Source of the DNA: a virus
Direction: 5' to 3' (one strand)
Virus record (IMG/VR): IMGVR_UViG_3300020185_000260
Span: 1-24,169 of that record
DNA length: 24,169 nucleotides
This document shows positions 14,433-21,909 of this stretch, one piece after another (the stretch's first letter is position 1; each line of letters starts with the position of its first letter). The notes under the pieces are model-generated. The model was not told the DNA's origin, did not search any database, and worked only from the letters and a program-made list of their open reading frames with translations. Both the position numbers and the translations under genes were made by a program.

Positions 14433-15590
14433 TTACTGAGCAGTGTCGAGGCAGATGACCCCGAAATCTTGGACGCTGCCGCTGACATCACTGTTGTACT
14501 TAGGCTTGCGAAGACCGAAGATCTTGCCAACCGAAATACCCAGTTGATTACCGTAGTCGAAGGTATCTTCTACGATCTCTGGCAGGCCAATATCAGCCAT
14601 AGCCAAGGCTTGAGCACCGACAAACAGAGCTCGTGCTCCATTTACGTCTGCGTTTGCCCCCCACTTGTACCCAGCTGCTCCAGCGTTGCCAGAAGCGCCA
14701 GCTGTTGCACCCTCGGTTGAGAAGACGTGTCGGAACTCATGGACCATGACGCCATCAACCATCAGGCTAGAGGAACCAGCAAACAACTCGTTGTTGGGTC
14801 CACGGACACCTGCATTACGGACGTTAGCAAGGAAGTCTGAATCGAGCTTCAGATCAGCCATTTGCTGCGGAGTAAGGAACAAGTGGAACACCTCTTGGTT
14901 GCCAGCAGCTCGCATGCCTCGGATATAGTTATCTTTGGCGTATGCCTTCAGATTAACGATATCGCGATAAGCAATCTTGTCAGCTGAAGTTACTGCAGTG
15001 GTATCACCCGCGACCAACGTGCTGGTGTTACCCGCAACATCGACGCGCAAGTGCCGAGCAGAACTTGGAGCAGATACGTCAGACGCAAACTCCAGGTCAA
15101 CTAGCTCGTGTCCAGCAGTACCGGAAGTAGGTCGCAAACCGCCGTTTGTCTTCATCGTATAAGCAACACCTGACAAGGTCAGGAACGCTAGCTGGTCCAT
15201 ACGATCAGCCATTGCATAGGCCAACATGTCGCGCGACGTTTCACGGAAGTTTACAATCGTCTTCTGGTCAGCAACTCGGCCAGCAATACGGTTTGCGAAG
15301 CGCAACTGATCCAGCTCAATGGTGATGTCATACGCGCGGAGGGCTTCTTCGTTGCCTTCCAGCGTGTTGTCGCCAGTGATACCGTCTCCAGTCATGTCAG
15401 CGAGCAGCGTCAAGTTAGCCTTGGTGCCTTTCTCCGACTTGGTAAGCTCAGTAATCCGCTGAACAGCAGCGTTCTGACCAGTACCAGCGAACTGGTTGAT
15501 GAAAGAAGCGTTACGAGCAACGCGCCAAAAATCACGGGACCACGCCTGAAGCTGGTCACCCGAGAGTGTTCCAAAGTTAGTATTAGCCAT
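14433..15590 (-). CDS. Major capsid protein, N4-gp56 / DUF4043-like (385 aa)
   Basis: The opening ANTNFGTLSGDQLQAWSRDF and the following FINQFAGTGQNAAVQRITEL are typical of the N4-gp56-family capsid proteins, which use the HK97 fold. Later sections agree: a TIELDQLRFANRIAGRV stretch (about residues 90-106), a FHLFLTPQQMADLKLD stretch, and a C-terminal DYGNQLGISVGKIFGLRKPK. The length is normal for the family and there is no separate decoration domain. The ATG at 15590 has an ideal AAAGGAG ribosome site 7 nt upstream, fitting very high expression. The gene has its own predicted promoter, a long structured leader and a strong terminator, so it behaves as a separate high-output unit inside the late block. 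Confidence 0.93.
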   Translation of the reverse strand: MANTNFGTLSGDQLQAWSRDFWRVARNASFINQFAGTGQNAAVQRITELTKSEKGTKANLTLLADMTGDGITGDNTLEGNEEALRAYDITIELDQLRFANRIAGRVADQKTIVNFRETSRDMLAYAMADRMDQLAFLTLSGVAYTMKTNGGLRPTSGTAGHELVDLEFASDVSAPSSARHLRVDVAGNTSTLVAGDTTAVTSADKIAYRDIVNLKAYAKDNYIRGMRAAGNQEVFHLFLTPQQMADLKLDSDFLANVRNAGVRGPNNELFAGSSSLMVDGVMVHEFRHVFSTEGATAGASGNAGAAGYKWGANADVNGARALFVGAQALAMADIGLPEIVEDTFDYGNQLGISVGKIFGLRKPKYNSDVSGSVQDFGVICLDTAQ

Positions 15591-15810
15591 TATTTGGCTC
15601 CTTTAGTGCATAGATAAAAGTTGATGACACAGCGTCACCGTTTTTAGCCGACTTTAAGGAGCGGCTAATCCGTATCTCCGTATCGTGGAGCGACGAACTA
15701 GCGCTGTTTTAAGAGGGGCGACCTCTGCTTATTTAACGCCTGTGCAGGCGAAGACGTTTTTAACGTGACCGACACGATCAGATATCGTTCTGATGGACGA
15801 ACCTACCATG
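15591..15810 (-). promoter_or_regulatory. Structured 5' leader of the major capsid mRNA
   Basis: No gene lies between the small basic gene and the capsid ATG. On the minus strand this leader holds several perfect inverted repeats: TTAGCCG/CGGCTAA with an 11-nt loop (15644-15668), AGAGG/CCTCT (15712-15726), CGCCTG/CAGGCG (15737-15750) and ACGTT/AACGT (15754-15766). It also has a tandem 8-mer duplication (15669-15684). The 11-nt loop reads CTCCTTAAAGT and can pair with the capsid ribosome site AAGGAG (7 bp when the closing G is included). A role in mRNA stability or translational control is inferred. Confidence 0.5.
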
Positions 15811-15811
15811 T

Positions 15812-15840
15812 ATATTAGCGTGGGTAATAATATGAAGCAA
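15812..15840 (-). promoter_or_regulatory. Predicted late promoter for the major capsid gene
   Basis: Read on the minus strand: TTGCTT, a 17-nt spacer containing ATATTA, then TAATAT followed by ACA. The layout matches the other two late promoters of the window, although ATATTA sits 3 nt further upstream in the spacer. On the plus strand the same site also reads ATATTAG-N4-GGTAATA, so orientation is ambiguous. A start near 15805 would give a leader of about 215 nt before the capsid ATG. There is no other candidate in the gap. Confidence 0.45.
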
Positions 15841-15845
15841 GCCAT

Positions 15846-16076
15846 TTATACCCTGTAACTACCACGATTCTTCTTCCTGCTTACAACGGTGGTGTTGCTG
15901 CTTTTGTTATTTCGTGGGTTACCATCTTTATGGTGCACGTCCTTCTTGTCACCTTTTTTAACCTTCCCTTTTGCTAAAGCAGCTCGACGCGCTTTGTTGC
16001 GGGCGGCACGACGTTTCTTTTGTGCGTCCGTCTTGTGATACTCGTATTCTTTTTTGTAGTCGCGTGTATTGACCAT
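15846..16076 (-). CDS. Small basic protein with HNH-like motif (76 aa)
   Basis: The ATG at 16076 is chosen because AGGTGAG lies just upstream; the longer in-frame extension to 16181 would overlap the preceding gene by 101 nt and is unlikely. About a third of the residues are Lys or Arg. Residues 1-40 are a basic helix-like region (DAQKKRRAARNKARRAA), followed by DVHHKDGNPRNN and then NTTVVSRKKNR. The HH-x-DGN-x-x-NN block resembles the core of HNH nucleases, but the protein is too short to hold a full beta-beta-alpha fold. It may therefore be a DNA-binding relic, a mini-nuclease or a structural protein. It is the last of four basic genes before the capsid. Confidence 0.6.
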   Translation of the reverse strand: MVNTRDYKKEYEYHKTDAQKKRRAARNKARRAALAKGKVKKGDKKDVHHKDGNPRNNKSSNTTVVSRKKNRGSYRV

Positions 16077-16080
16077 AATC

Positions 16081-16476
16081 TCACCTGTATCGAGATGTTT
16101 TCTTTGCAACTTTTTTGGGCTGCGATGAGAACTGCTTCCCTTTGGCGGTGTCAGCACGCTTTTTACGGGACGTAGCTGCATATTCTTTTTTACTGAGAGC
16201 TTCTCTGGCTTTCTTAGGTAAGTACCGCTCGCCAGTAGCCTTGCTGCCCTGTGTGCTGTTCTCCCCGCTTTTGGTGCCCCACTTCTCCTTCGTCCACTTC
16301 GACAAGGACTTCTGTGCTTCTGTCTTGGAGCCTGTATAACTCCCGCCGGATTTTTTATAACGCTGCGTAGCCAGCTGCGCCTTCCTAGCGCTCCACTGCC
16401 CCGGCTTCCCGCCTTTAGAACCAGCTTTTACTGATGCAACGATGCGCTTCCATTTCGCTTCGTCTTTTCTAGCCAT
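16081..16476 (-). CDS. DUF5872-like basic protein (131 aa)
   Basis: The sequence opens MARKDEAKWKRIVASVKAGS, has QWSARKAQLATQRYKKSGG, a middle SLSKWTKEKWGTKSG and a later GERYLPKKAREALSKKEYAA. It ends in a Lys/Arg-rich tail. I recognise this as the DUF5872 type, a lysine-rich family shared by phages and some large eukaryotic viruses, with no proven function. There are no cysteines, signal peptide or membrane segment; it is strongly basic along its full length. The ATG at 16476 lies just after the stop of the repeat-containing basic gene, and 4 nt separate its stop from the next start. It may bind DNA or RNA or act in the capsid; this is inferred from charge and position. Confidence 0.75.
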   Translation of the reverse strand: MARKDEAKWKRIVASVKAGSKGGKPGQWSARKAQLATQRYKKSGGSYTGSKTEAQKSLSKWTKEKWGTKSGENSTQGSKATGERYLPKKAREALSKKEYAATSRKKRADTAKGKQFSSQPKKVAKKTSRYR

Positions 16477-16478
16477 TA

Positions 16479-16727
16479 CTACTTCTTCTTTTTAAGTAGC
16501 TTTTTTAAAGCGGGTGTCATCGGCTGCTTATTACTAGGTACTGCCTTTTTTGGCCTAGAAGCATTAGCTTTAGGCTGCTTATTACTAGGCACTGCTTTTT
16601 TTGGTTTAGAAGCGTCAGGTTTAGGCTGCTTATTATTAGGCACTGCTTTTTTTGCAGTCTTTGCCTTAGCTGCCGCCGCGCGGCCTTCTTTGGTATATGG
16701 GTACTTCTTTCCACCTACATTTGGCAT
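16479..16727 (-). CDS. Very basic histone-H1-like repeat protein (82 aa)
   Basis: The ATG at 16727 is chosen because AAGGAAG precedes it; this puts the conserved MPNVGGKKYPYTKEGRAAA opening at the N terminus. The longer in-frame start at 16784 would overlap the upstream gene. By my count 23 of 82 residues are Lys and 2 Arg, against only two acidic residues. The centre is a 17-residue repeat, KKAVPSNKQPKANASRP and variants, present nearly three times, followed by LKKLLKKKK. Pro/Ala/Lys repeats of this kind resemble the tails of histone H1 and of bacterial H1-like proteins. Nucleic-acid binding is the natural guess; no other domain is present. Confidence 0.7.
   Translation of the reverse strand: MPNVGGKKYPYTKEGRAAAAKAKTAKKAVPNNKQPKPDASKPKKAVPSNKQPKANASRPKKAVPSNKQPMTPALKKLLKKKK
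16522..16654 (-). repeat. In-frame 51-bp tandem repeat (about 2.6 copies)
   Basis: Copies begin at 16522, 16573 and 16624 with period 51 bp, a multiple of three, so each unit encodes 17 residues of the basic protein. The part GCTGCTTATTA..AGG.ACTGC is nearly identical in all three copies; the linker between differs more. Copy number is likely to vary between related phages through slippage. Confidence 0.85.
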
Positions 16728-16729
16728 AA

Positions 16730-17041
16730 CTAGCTTCCTTTTTTCCATTTGTTTGAGGGTGATTTGGTCTTGCTTGGCGACCATTTAACTTTGTCGGCCC
16801 AATACGCGGCTGACATCTTTCCTTTAGCGATGTTTTTACCGTGACGTGACTTAAATGCCTTCCTCTGCCCCGCCGTTTGGTTGGTTTTGACGCCCTGTTG
16901 ACCAAAACGAATGGTTTTGACCTGATCACCTTCCTTCGCCACCACGATGTGCGACTTTTTCGGGTGAGACGGGGTGCGTTTTGGCTTGTTGAAGCCAGAT
17001 ACACCCGCTCGCTTTAGTCGAGAGTCTTTTTCACTAGGCAT
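16730..17041 (-). CDS. DUF6321-like basic protein (103 aa)
   Basis: Distinctive blocks are SRLKRAGVSGFNKPKRTPSH, then PKKSHIVVAKEGDQVKTIRF, GQQGVKTN and AFKSRHGKNIAKGKMSAAYW. I recognise this set as the DUF6321 type, often found beside DUF5872 proteins in phages. By my count 21 Lys and 6 Arg occur in 103 residues. The middle block may form a small beta sheet, with a basic helix after it. The ATG overlaps the scaffold gene's TAA (TAATG), so its output is coupled to scaffold synthesis. Co-translation with scaffold and position before the capsid gene suggest a part in head assembly or in the packaged genome; function is not known. Confidence 0.7.
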   Translation of the reverse strand: MPSEKDSRLKRAGVSGFNKPKRTPSHPKKSHIVVAKEGDQVKTIRFGQQGVKTNQTAGQRKAFKSRHGKNIAKGKMSAAYWADKVKWSPSKTKSPSNKWKKGS

Positions 17042-18063
17042 TACAAGAGGTCTCCTCGCAATCGTTTGATGGTTGCATCAGGAAGGGCGTTAAACTCGTC
17101 TTCCGTCATGTTGCTAATGTCCAACGCCTTCTCCCCGCGTGCAGCAGAGCTCTCCCCAGGTAACTCGGGCGGTTGCGACTTAGCTGCTTTAAGCTTTTTG
17201 TTTACCTCGGCCCGTTTTTTGGCAACTTCGTCCTGCATAGGGGCCGCTGTTTGCGTCAAAGTGGACTCCTGCGCGGCATCAGTAACCAGATCGTGGTCCT
17301 TAATGACGAAACTGGCGGCTTTTGACAGTGCGTCTACCGCCTCGAAGCCCTGAACGATGAATGCGTCTCGCAAATCGATGACTTCTTGAGTGAAGTCGGC
17401 GTTATATTCGGCGGCATTCTGGTCAAATACTGGGAAAGTCGCCTCCAGCTCGTTTGCAGCAGCCTGTAACGCAGTCGCCTGCGCGTTTTGCGAAACTGTT
17501 TGCTGCATCTTCTGGCTCATGTCGAACTCAAGCTGGGTTTTTTCGGCAGTGCGGATCTGCTGCCGCAGCTGCACAGCCTCTGCTTCCTTGCCGTCGAGCA
17601 GTAAGTTCATGTACTCGCGCTCTTTCGCGTCAAAATCGTAAGAGTCGGGCGCATCTGCAGCAGGTTCTTGCGCCTTTTTCATGTCCTCAACCTGCTTCTG
17701 AAGCGCTTTTTGCTTCGCGAGCACCTCATCTAGCCGCGATTTCGGCACCATGGGCTTGCTAGTAGTAACGTCGGGCTCCTGGGCGGGCTCCGGCGCTGCT
17801 TCTTCAGCAACAACTTCTTCAGTTTCCTCGGCTACGGGCTCCTCTTCGGCTGCCGTTTCCTCTGCTTCCTCGGCTTCAGCAACAACCTCTTCCTCGACCT
17901 CTTCCTCGACCTCTTCGGCTTCGGCAACTGGCTCTTCCGTGGGCTCATCGCCCAACCCGAAGTTCAGATCAAGTGTTTCGTCCTGCTCTGTGGCTTTATC
18001 GGCACCGGGCATAGCATCAAAAACGGTGTCGAACTGATCGGCTGGGGTATCTTTCTTCGCCAT
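17041..18063 (-). CDS. Capsid scaffolding protein (340 aa)
   Basis: Residues about 37-95 are an extreme acidic stretch of Glu, Val and Ala (for example EEVEEEVEEEVVAEAEEAEE). A helical, coiled-coil-prone middle follows (about 108-205: RLDEVLAKQKALQKQVEDMK and onward). The C-terminal part ends EDEFNALPDATIKRLRGDLL, a short helical tail of the kind that binds the capsid protein. Composition, length and position between portal and capsid genes are those of phage scaffolds, which guide procapsid assembly and then leave or are degraded. No protease motif is visible in it. The ATG at 18063 is preceded by AGGAG. Confidence 0.85.
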   Translation of the reverse strand: MAKKDTPADQFDTVFDAMPGADKATEQDETLDLNFGLGDEPTEEPVAEAEEVEEEVEEEVVAEAEEAEETAAEEEPVAEETEEVVAEEAAPEPAQEPDVTTSKPMVPKSRLDEVLAKQKALQKQVEDMKKAQEPAADAPDSYDFDAKEREYMNLLLDGKEAEAVQLRQQIRTAEKTQLEFDMSQKMQQTVSQNAQATALQAAANELEATFPVFDQNAAEYNADFTQEVIDLRDAFIVQGFEAVDALSKAASFVIKDHDLVTDAAQESTLTQTAAPMQDEVAKKRAEVNKKLKAAKSQPPELPGESSAARGEKALDISNMTEDEFNALPDATIKRLRGDLL

Positions 18064-18074
18064 AAGGCAATCTC

Positions 18075-20237
18075 CTATTGGGGGTTACGAAAATTCGGTA
18101 CGTCTGTTTGCTTCGGACGGGCTGCTTGCTTCTTGGCTGATGTCTGCATAGCCGTAGCAGCCATACGCGTTGCAGCGTTCGTTTCCGACTGGCTGCGCCG
18201 TGTCTGGTTAGTAAGGTCAGCAAGCTCACGTCGTAGCATCAGCTCCTGCTCCTTCATGGTCATCTTGCCTTGCAGCTCAGCGACTCTGACCTGCGGATCA
18301 ACCTCGGCAATATCCTGAACCTTGGCGGCGTTAAGCGCAGCTTCGGTCTGAGTCTTCTTAACGTCTGCGTCGAGCTGTGCGATCTCAAGCTGCAACTTCT
18401 GAATAGCCATCTGTTGCTGCATCGCCATAACCTCGGCCTGCTCCGGTGTGGGCGGCTCAGCGCCTGTGATCTGACGGATACGTTTGGCAAGCTCACCCTT
18501 CTTGGCGAGGTGGCTATACTCAATAATCGCGTCGTCAGGAATAGCCACGCCCACTTGGCGAAGGTTGAGGGCTTCAGCGAACTGGACCTCATCGAACGAG
18601 TCGCGCGCAGGTGCAGTAGCAATAACTACGTCGTACTCACCGAGCGTTAAGTCGTTGAGTATCTGACCTTCTGGGGTCATCTCGTTGACCACCATTGCCT
18701 CACGGGGCTGCAGCGGATCAGACTCATCTGTGACCATGATGATGCGCTGCTCGGTATAGAACGCTTGGACCAGATCGAGCACCTTCTCGGCTAGGTACTG
18801 ACGTGCCTTCCGCAGATTGTCGAGGGGCACCTGAATCATCACCACACCACGATTCTGCTTGGCTTGAATCGCGACCCCTGACACCTCGGCACTGTCTGAG
18901 CCGAGCATGCTGTCGTTGATACCCGAGATAGTCTTGATGTTGAGCGCAGCTTTCTGACTGATGCGGTCCAGACCAGTAGGAATCTGATTCGGCTGAATCT
19001 TTACAGGTGGCGTAGAACCACGGTTGTACTCGACAACCAGGCCCGTCTCTGCACCATGCTCCTCTAGGTCATCGGCAGACATACCTACCAATGAACCACT
19101 CTCCACCATCCATCCACTATTAGCTGTGGTATTAACGATATGCAGCTCTTGGCTGGCGATCTTGTTTAGCTGTTCCTGCGGTGAGAGCAAGTTTCGCACC
19201 ATGCCGAATGGTCGCCCTCGGCGGAAATATGCGAAGAAAGGCACGATGGTGAGATCGTTATACGGGCTCCAGTCATCATGCAGCACGATGTGGTCGCATG
19301 TCACAGTCCACCTGACTCGCCGCTTCACCTTACTAATAATGTCGAGGCCGTACTGCTTAGCGAACTTCTTGGCCTTAGCGTCAGACCAGTTCTCTGGTAC
19401 ATCTCTCGTGTCGCCTGTGTTCGGGTCCACGTAGCAGTCAACACGGTGCATGCGTTTGTGCTGGCGCTCGATAACCCGCAGCGCTCTGACGTTGCGGTAC
19501 TCGTCTTCGCCGGGGACACCTGCGCCGAAATAGTCGTCCGCAGAGTCTGTATCACCGAAGCGATTCTCCTCGTACTCGATGGAATCTCTGCCGAATCCAG
19601 ACCCGTTCTCAGCAATGAAGCGCAGATCCTCGGCTTTCTTTTTGCCGTACAGCTCTTCGATCTCGTCCAGAGTCATCCACTTAGTCTCGAAGACTTCGTT
19701 CCAGCTCTTGGGGTCTGAGTCTTTGGCGTCTGGATCAATCAGAATATCGAGTGGGTCTTTGGCGGTTATGCGGATCTCGCCTTCAACGTGATCGCTGAAG
19801 TCCATCCGCACATCAAAATAGCCTCGACCATCAAGGATTAACCCATCGCTAAACACTTGCTGCTCAACCCAATCGAGCTTGTTGTTGTCAGCAATCTGCA
19901 TGTACAGCTTGGTCAGGGTCTGCGCTACGTCCATCTCTCCTGCGCGACGAGGTTTAAACTGTACATCCGCGCGACGTGTGGACTGCTCACCCAGTACCGT
20001 GTTCACTGTAGGAAGGATGGTGTTAATTGTCAGTGCTGGGCGTCCTTCATTATCCAATGCGTGAAGATCTTCTAGCTCCCACTGATCGCCGCGGTAGAAG
20101 GCGTCGCACTTCTTCGCCATGTCGATATATTCAAGGTGGCCGTTATCACGCGCTCGGATATAACGATCCCACTGCTTAGAGGCTACTTCCTGTTGCTCAG
20201 CCGCCGTCATCCTTGACAGTTTCTTTTTATAACTCAT
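18075..20237 (-). CDS. Portal protein, P22-like (720 aa)
   Basis: The portal forms the dodecameric DNA channel at one capsid vertex. The N-terminal part (QWDRYIRARDNGHLEYIDMA, then KCDAFYRGDQWE and NTILPTVNTVLGEQSTRRAD) and the core (KDPLDILIDPDAKDSDPKSW) match the P22 gp1 family, as does the length. Residues about 590-700 are a long Gln/Ala/Leu-rich coiled coil, equivalent to the helical barrel of P22-like portals. I start at ATG 20237. An in-frame GTG at 20246 would overlap the terminase stop and has no better ribosome site. It lies directly after the large terminase and 11 nt before the scaffold. Confidence 0.93.
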   Translation of the reverse strand: MSYKKKLSRMTAAEQQEVASKQWDRYIRARDNGHLEYIDMAKKCDAFYRGDQWELEDLHALDNEGRPALTINTILPTVNTVLGEQSTRRADVQFKPRRAGEMDVAQTLTKLYMQIADNNKLDWVEQQVFSDGLILDGRGYFDVRMDFSDHVEGEIRITAKDPLDILIDPDAKDSDPKSWNEVFETKWMTLDEIEELYGKKKAEDLRFIAENGSGFGRDSIEYEENRFGDTDSADDYFGAGVPGEDEYRNVRALRVIERQHKRMHRVDCYVDPNTGDTRDVPENWSDAKAKKFAKQYGLDIISKVKRRVRWTVTCDHIVLHDDWSPYNDLTIVPFFAYFRRGRPFGMVRNLLSPQEQLNKIASQELHIVNTTANSGWMVESGSLVGMSADDLEEHGAETGLVVEYNRGSTPPVKIQPNQIPTGLDRISQKAALNIKTISGINDSMLGSDSAEVSGVAIQAKQNRGVVMIQVPLDNLRKARQYLAEKVLDLVQAFYTEQRIIMVTDESDPLQPREAMVVNEMTPEGQILNDLTLGEYDVVIATAPARDSFDEVQFAEALNLRQVGVAIPDDAIIEYSHLAKKGELAKRIRQITGAEPPTPEQAEVMAMQQQMAIQKLQLEIAQLDADVKKTQTEAALNAAKVQDIAEVDPQVRVAELQGKMTMKEQELMLRRELADLTNQTRRSQSETNAATRMAATAMQTSAKKQAARPKQTDVPNFRNPQ

Positions 20238-20238
20238 G

Positions 20239-21909
20239 CTATGCACTCATCGCTGATTTTGAGGCACGCTCTGGCCCCGCCATGTTTTCCAGCCGATCTC
20301 GCCAAGAAGGCGGCTTAATAACTGGGGCTTGGTACGTTGAGAACTCAGACATCATTAATCCAAGCCACGCGAGTGCGTCCACTTGGTCGTCGTGGATACC
20401 GTTGGGGAACCGCAACAGCTCGGCTACTAATGAGCCAGTAAAGTCCTCATCTCTTGGGAAGAACACCATGCCTTGCTGCATACGCCCTTGAATCGCTCTG
20501 GCTCTTGCTTCCTTATCGCGGCGTCCGGTCTTCAAATCCTTAAAGTACGCCTCATATAAGCCACGCTCTCTAACGCGCTTCTCAAGAAATGGCCCCAGGG
20601 CCATTTCAATGTGGCCTTTTTCGATCCCCACAATTGAAGGTTTCCAGCGTTCGTACAGATCTAAGATCTGCTCTACCAGCTCAAAACCATCGTACTTACC
20701 ACGAACAACGTCGATGACGAACAGTCTGTCCTGATCGTCCACACCAATTACCATACCCACTGAATAATCGTTACGATCTCGCTTACCGATGGCTAAGTCC
20801 CATGCTGCGTAGTACCGCATCTGGTTGTAATCAAGGTGTTCTGGCTCGTAGTACTGGATCATATGACGAGTAAAGTAGTCGCCGTCATCGGCCACCGGAT
20901 TCTGCTGGTAGAGGGCCGACCAATCTCGTGGCCCAACGGCTCTCTGGATCTGTTTGAGAGCAGGCACGTTGTAGCGTTCAGGGTGCAACGCCTCCCCTTG
21001 CGCTCTGTACTCTTCATCCTCTTCAGCGATAGCGGGGTACTTAACAACGGTCCACTCATCACCGCCTTCGGCTGCTGCCTTGAGGAGTCGCCCAGCCAAG
21101 TCATCGTCGTGCCAACGTGTGAGAATAACAAGCACACCACCACCGGGAGCAAGACGCGTGTAAGCAGTCGACGTGTACCAGTCCCAGTTAGCGTCACGGT
21201 TATTTTGGCTCTCGGCGTCCTCACGGTTCTTTACAGGATCGTCGATGACAAGGACGTGTGCGCCTTTACCAGTGATACCACCACCGACGCCAGCAGCAAC
21301 ATAGCCACCACCTCCAGTAGTAAGCCATGCCTCTGCACTCTGGCTATCTGGATCGAGACGCGTCTTAAACGCTGTTTTATAAGTTGGTTCTCTGAGGAGC
21401 TGACGGACTTTCCGGCTGAAACCCATAGCAAGCGAGCCCGAATACGAGCAAGATATAAATTCGTGATCTGGGTAGCGGCCCAGGTGCCAAGCTGGGAAGG
21501 CCACCGACGCCAAGGTACTTTTTCCATGACGAGGTGGCATGAAGAGCATAAGGCGTGGGCTTTTCTTCTCAGCCACGTCACGGCTGAACTGCTCCAATCG
21601 CTGACAGATGTCTTTGTGTACCCAGCCAGCGCTATAGTCTGCGTTGAAACGCTCGACAAAAGGCAGTAAGCGCTTGCGCGTAAGGATTCTAAGCGCGAGC
21701 TCAACGCGCGCTTTATCTTCCAAGCTTTGTTCTTTCGGTTGTTCTTCAACGGGAGCCTCTTCTACATGTGCCACAGTTGGCGCTGGTAACGCCTCTTCTC
21801 TTGCGGCATGACAGAAGACGCACTCATTATCCGCATCGTTAGAAAACAATGTCTCGGGCTGGAGTGTTTTACAAAACCGACACTCTCGCTTTTCGACATT
21901 AATCTCCAA
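20239..21909 (-). CDS. terL: Terminase large subunit with N-terminal zinc ribbon (556 aa)
   Basis: This is the ATP-driven DNA-packaging motor and headful/site nuclease. Motifs, numbered from the TTG start: Walker A PPRHGKS (125-131), Walker B VLVIDD (219-224), and the RNase H-like nuclease acidic residues in AAWDLA (D371), VGIEKG (E430) and HDDQVDA (D511). Before the ATPase lies a CxxC-x16-CxxC zinc ribbon (C10, C13, C30, C33), unusual for this enzyme. I choose TTG at 21909 because GGAG stands 7 nt upstream and the overlap with the small subunit is only 11 nt. An ATG at 21996 would overlap by 98 nt and add 29 residues with no family likeness. Confidence 0.95.
   Translation of the reverse strand: MEINVEKRECRFCKTLQPETLFSNDADNECVFCHAAREEALPAPTVAHVEEAPVEEQPKEQSLEDKARVELALRILTRKRLLPFVERFNADYSAGWVHKDICQRLEQFSRDVAEKKSPRLMLFMPPRHGKSTLASVAFPAWHLGRYPDHEFISCSYSGSLAMGFSRKVRQLLREPTYKTAFKTRLDPDSQSAEAWLTTGGGGYVAAGVGGGITGKGAHVLVIDDPVKNREDAESQNNRDANWDWYTSTAYTRLAPGGGVLVILTRWHDDDLAGRLLKAAAEGGDEWTVVKYPAIAEEDEEYRAQGEALHPERYNVPALKQIQRAVGPRDWSALYQQNPVADDGDYFTRHMIQYYEPEHLDYNQMRYYAAWDLAIGKRDRNDYSVGMVIGVDDQDRLFVIDVVRGKYDGFELVEQILDLYERWKPSIVGIEKGHIEMALGPFLEKRVRERGLYEAYFKDLKTGRRDKEARARAIQGRMQQGMVFFPRDEDFTGSLVAELLRFPNGIHDDQVDALAWLGLMMSEFSTYQAPVIKPPSWRDRLENMAGPERASKSAMSA

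Noticed and set aside
15737-15766. Hairpin CGCCTG/CAGGCG plus T-rich stretch as a plus-strand terminator
   Set aside because: The T-run starts several bases after the stem and no plus-strand gene precedes it; it fits a leader structure of the capsid mRNA better.
15812-15840. T7-type single-subunit polymerase promoter
   Set aside because: None of the three late sites carries the CACTATA-type core of T7-like promoters; a different phage polymerase remains possible, but a sigma70-like reading fits better.
16522-16654. Regular repeats as a possible CRISPR array
   Set aside because: The period is a multiple of three, spacers are themselves similar, and the repeats are in-frame coding sequence.
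16517-16714. Alternative frame through the basic repeat gene
   Set aside because: The 51-bp repeat keeps several frames open; only the frame with MPNVGGKKYPYTKEG and an AAGGAAG site matches a known type.
20836-21669. A 277-codon open frame on the plus strand opposite the large terminase
   Set aside because: It lies wholly antisense to a gene with intact catalytic motifs, has no ribosome site and no family likeness; it is a by-product of codon bias.
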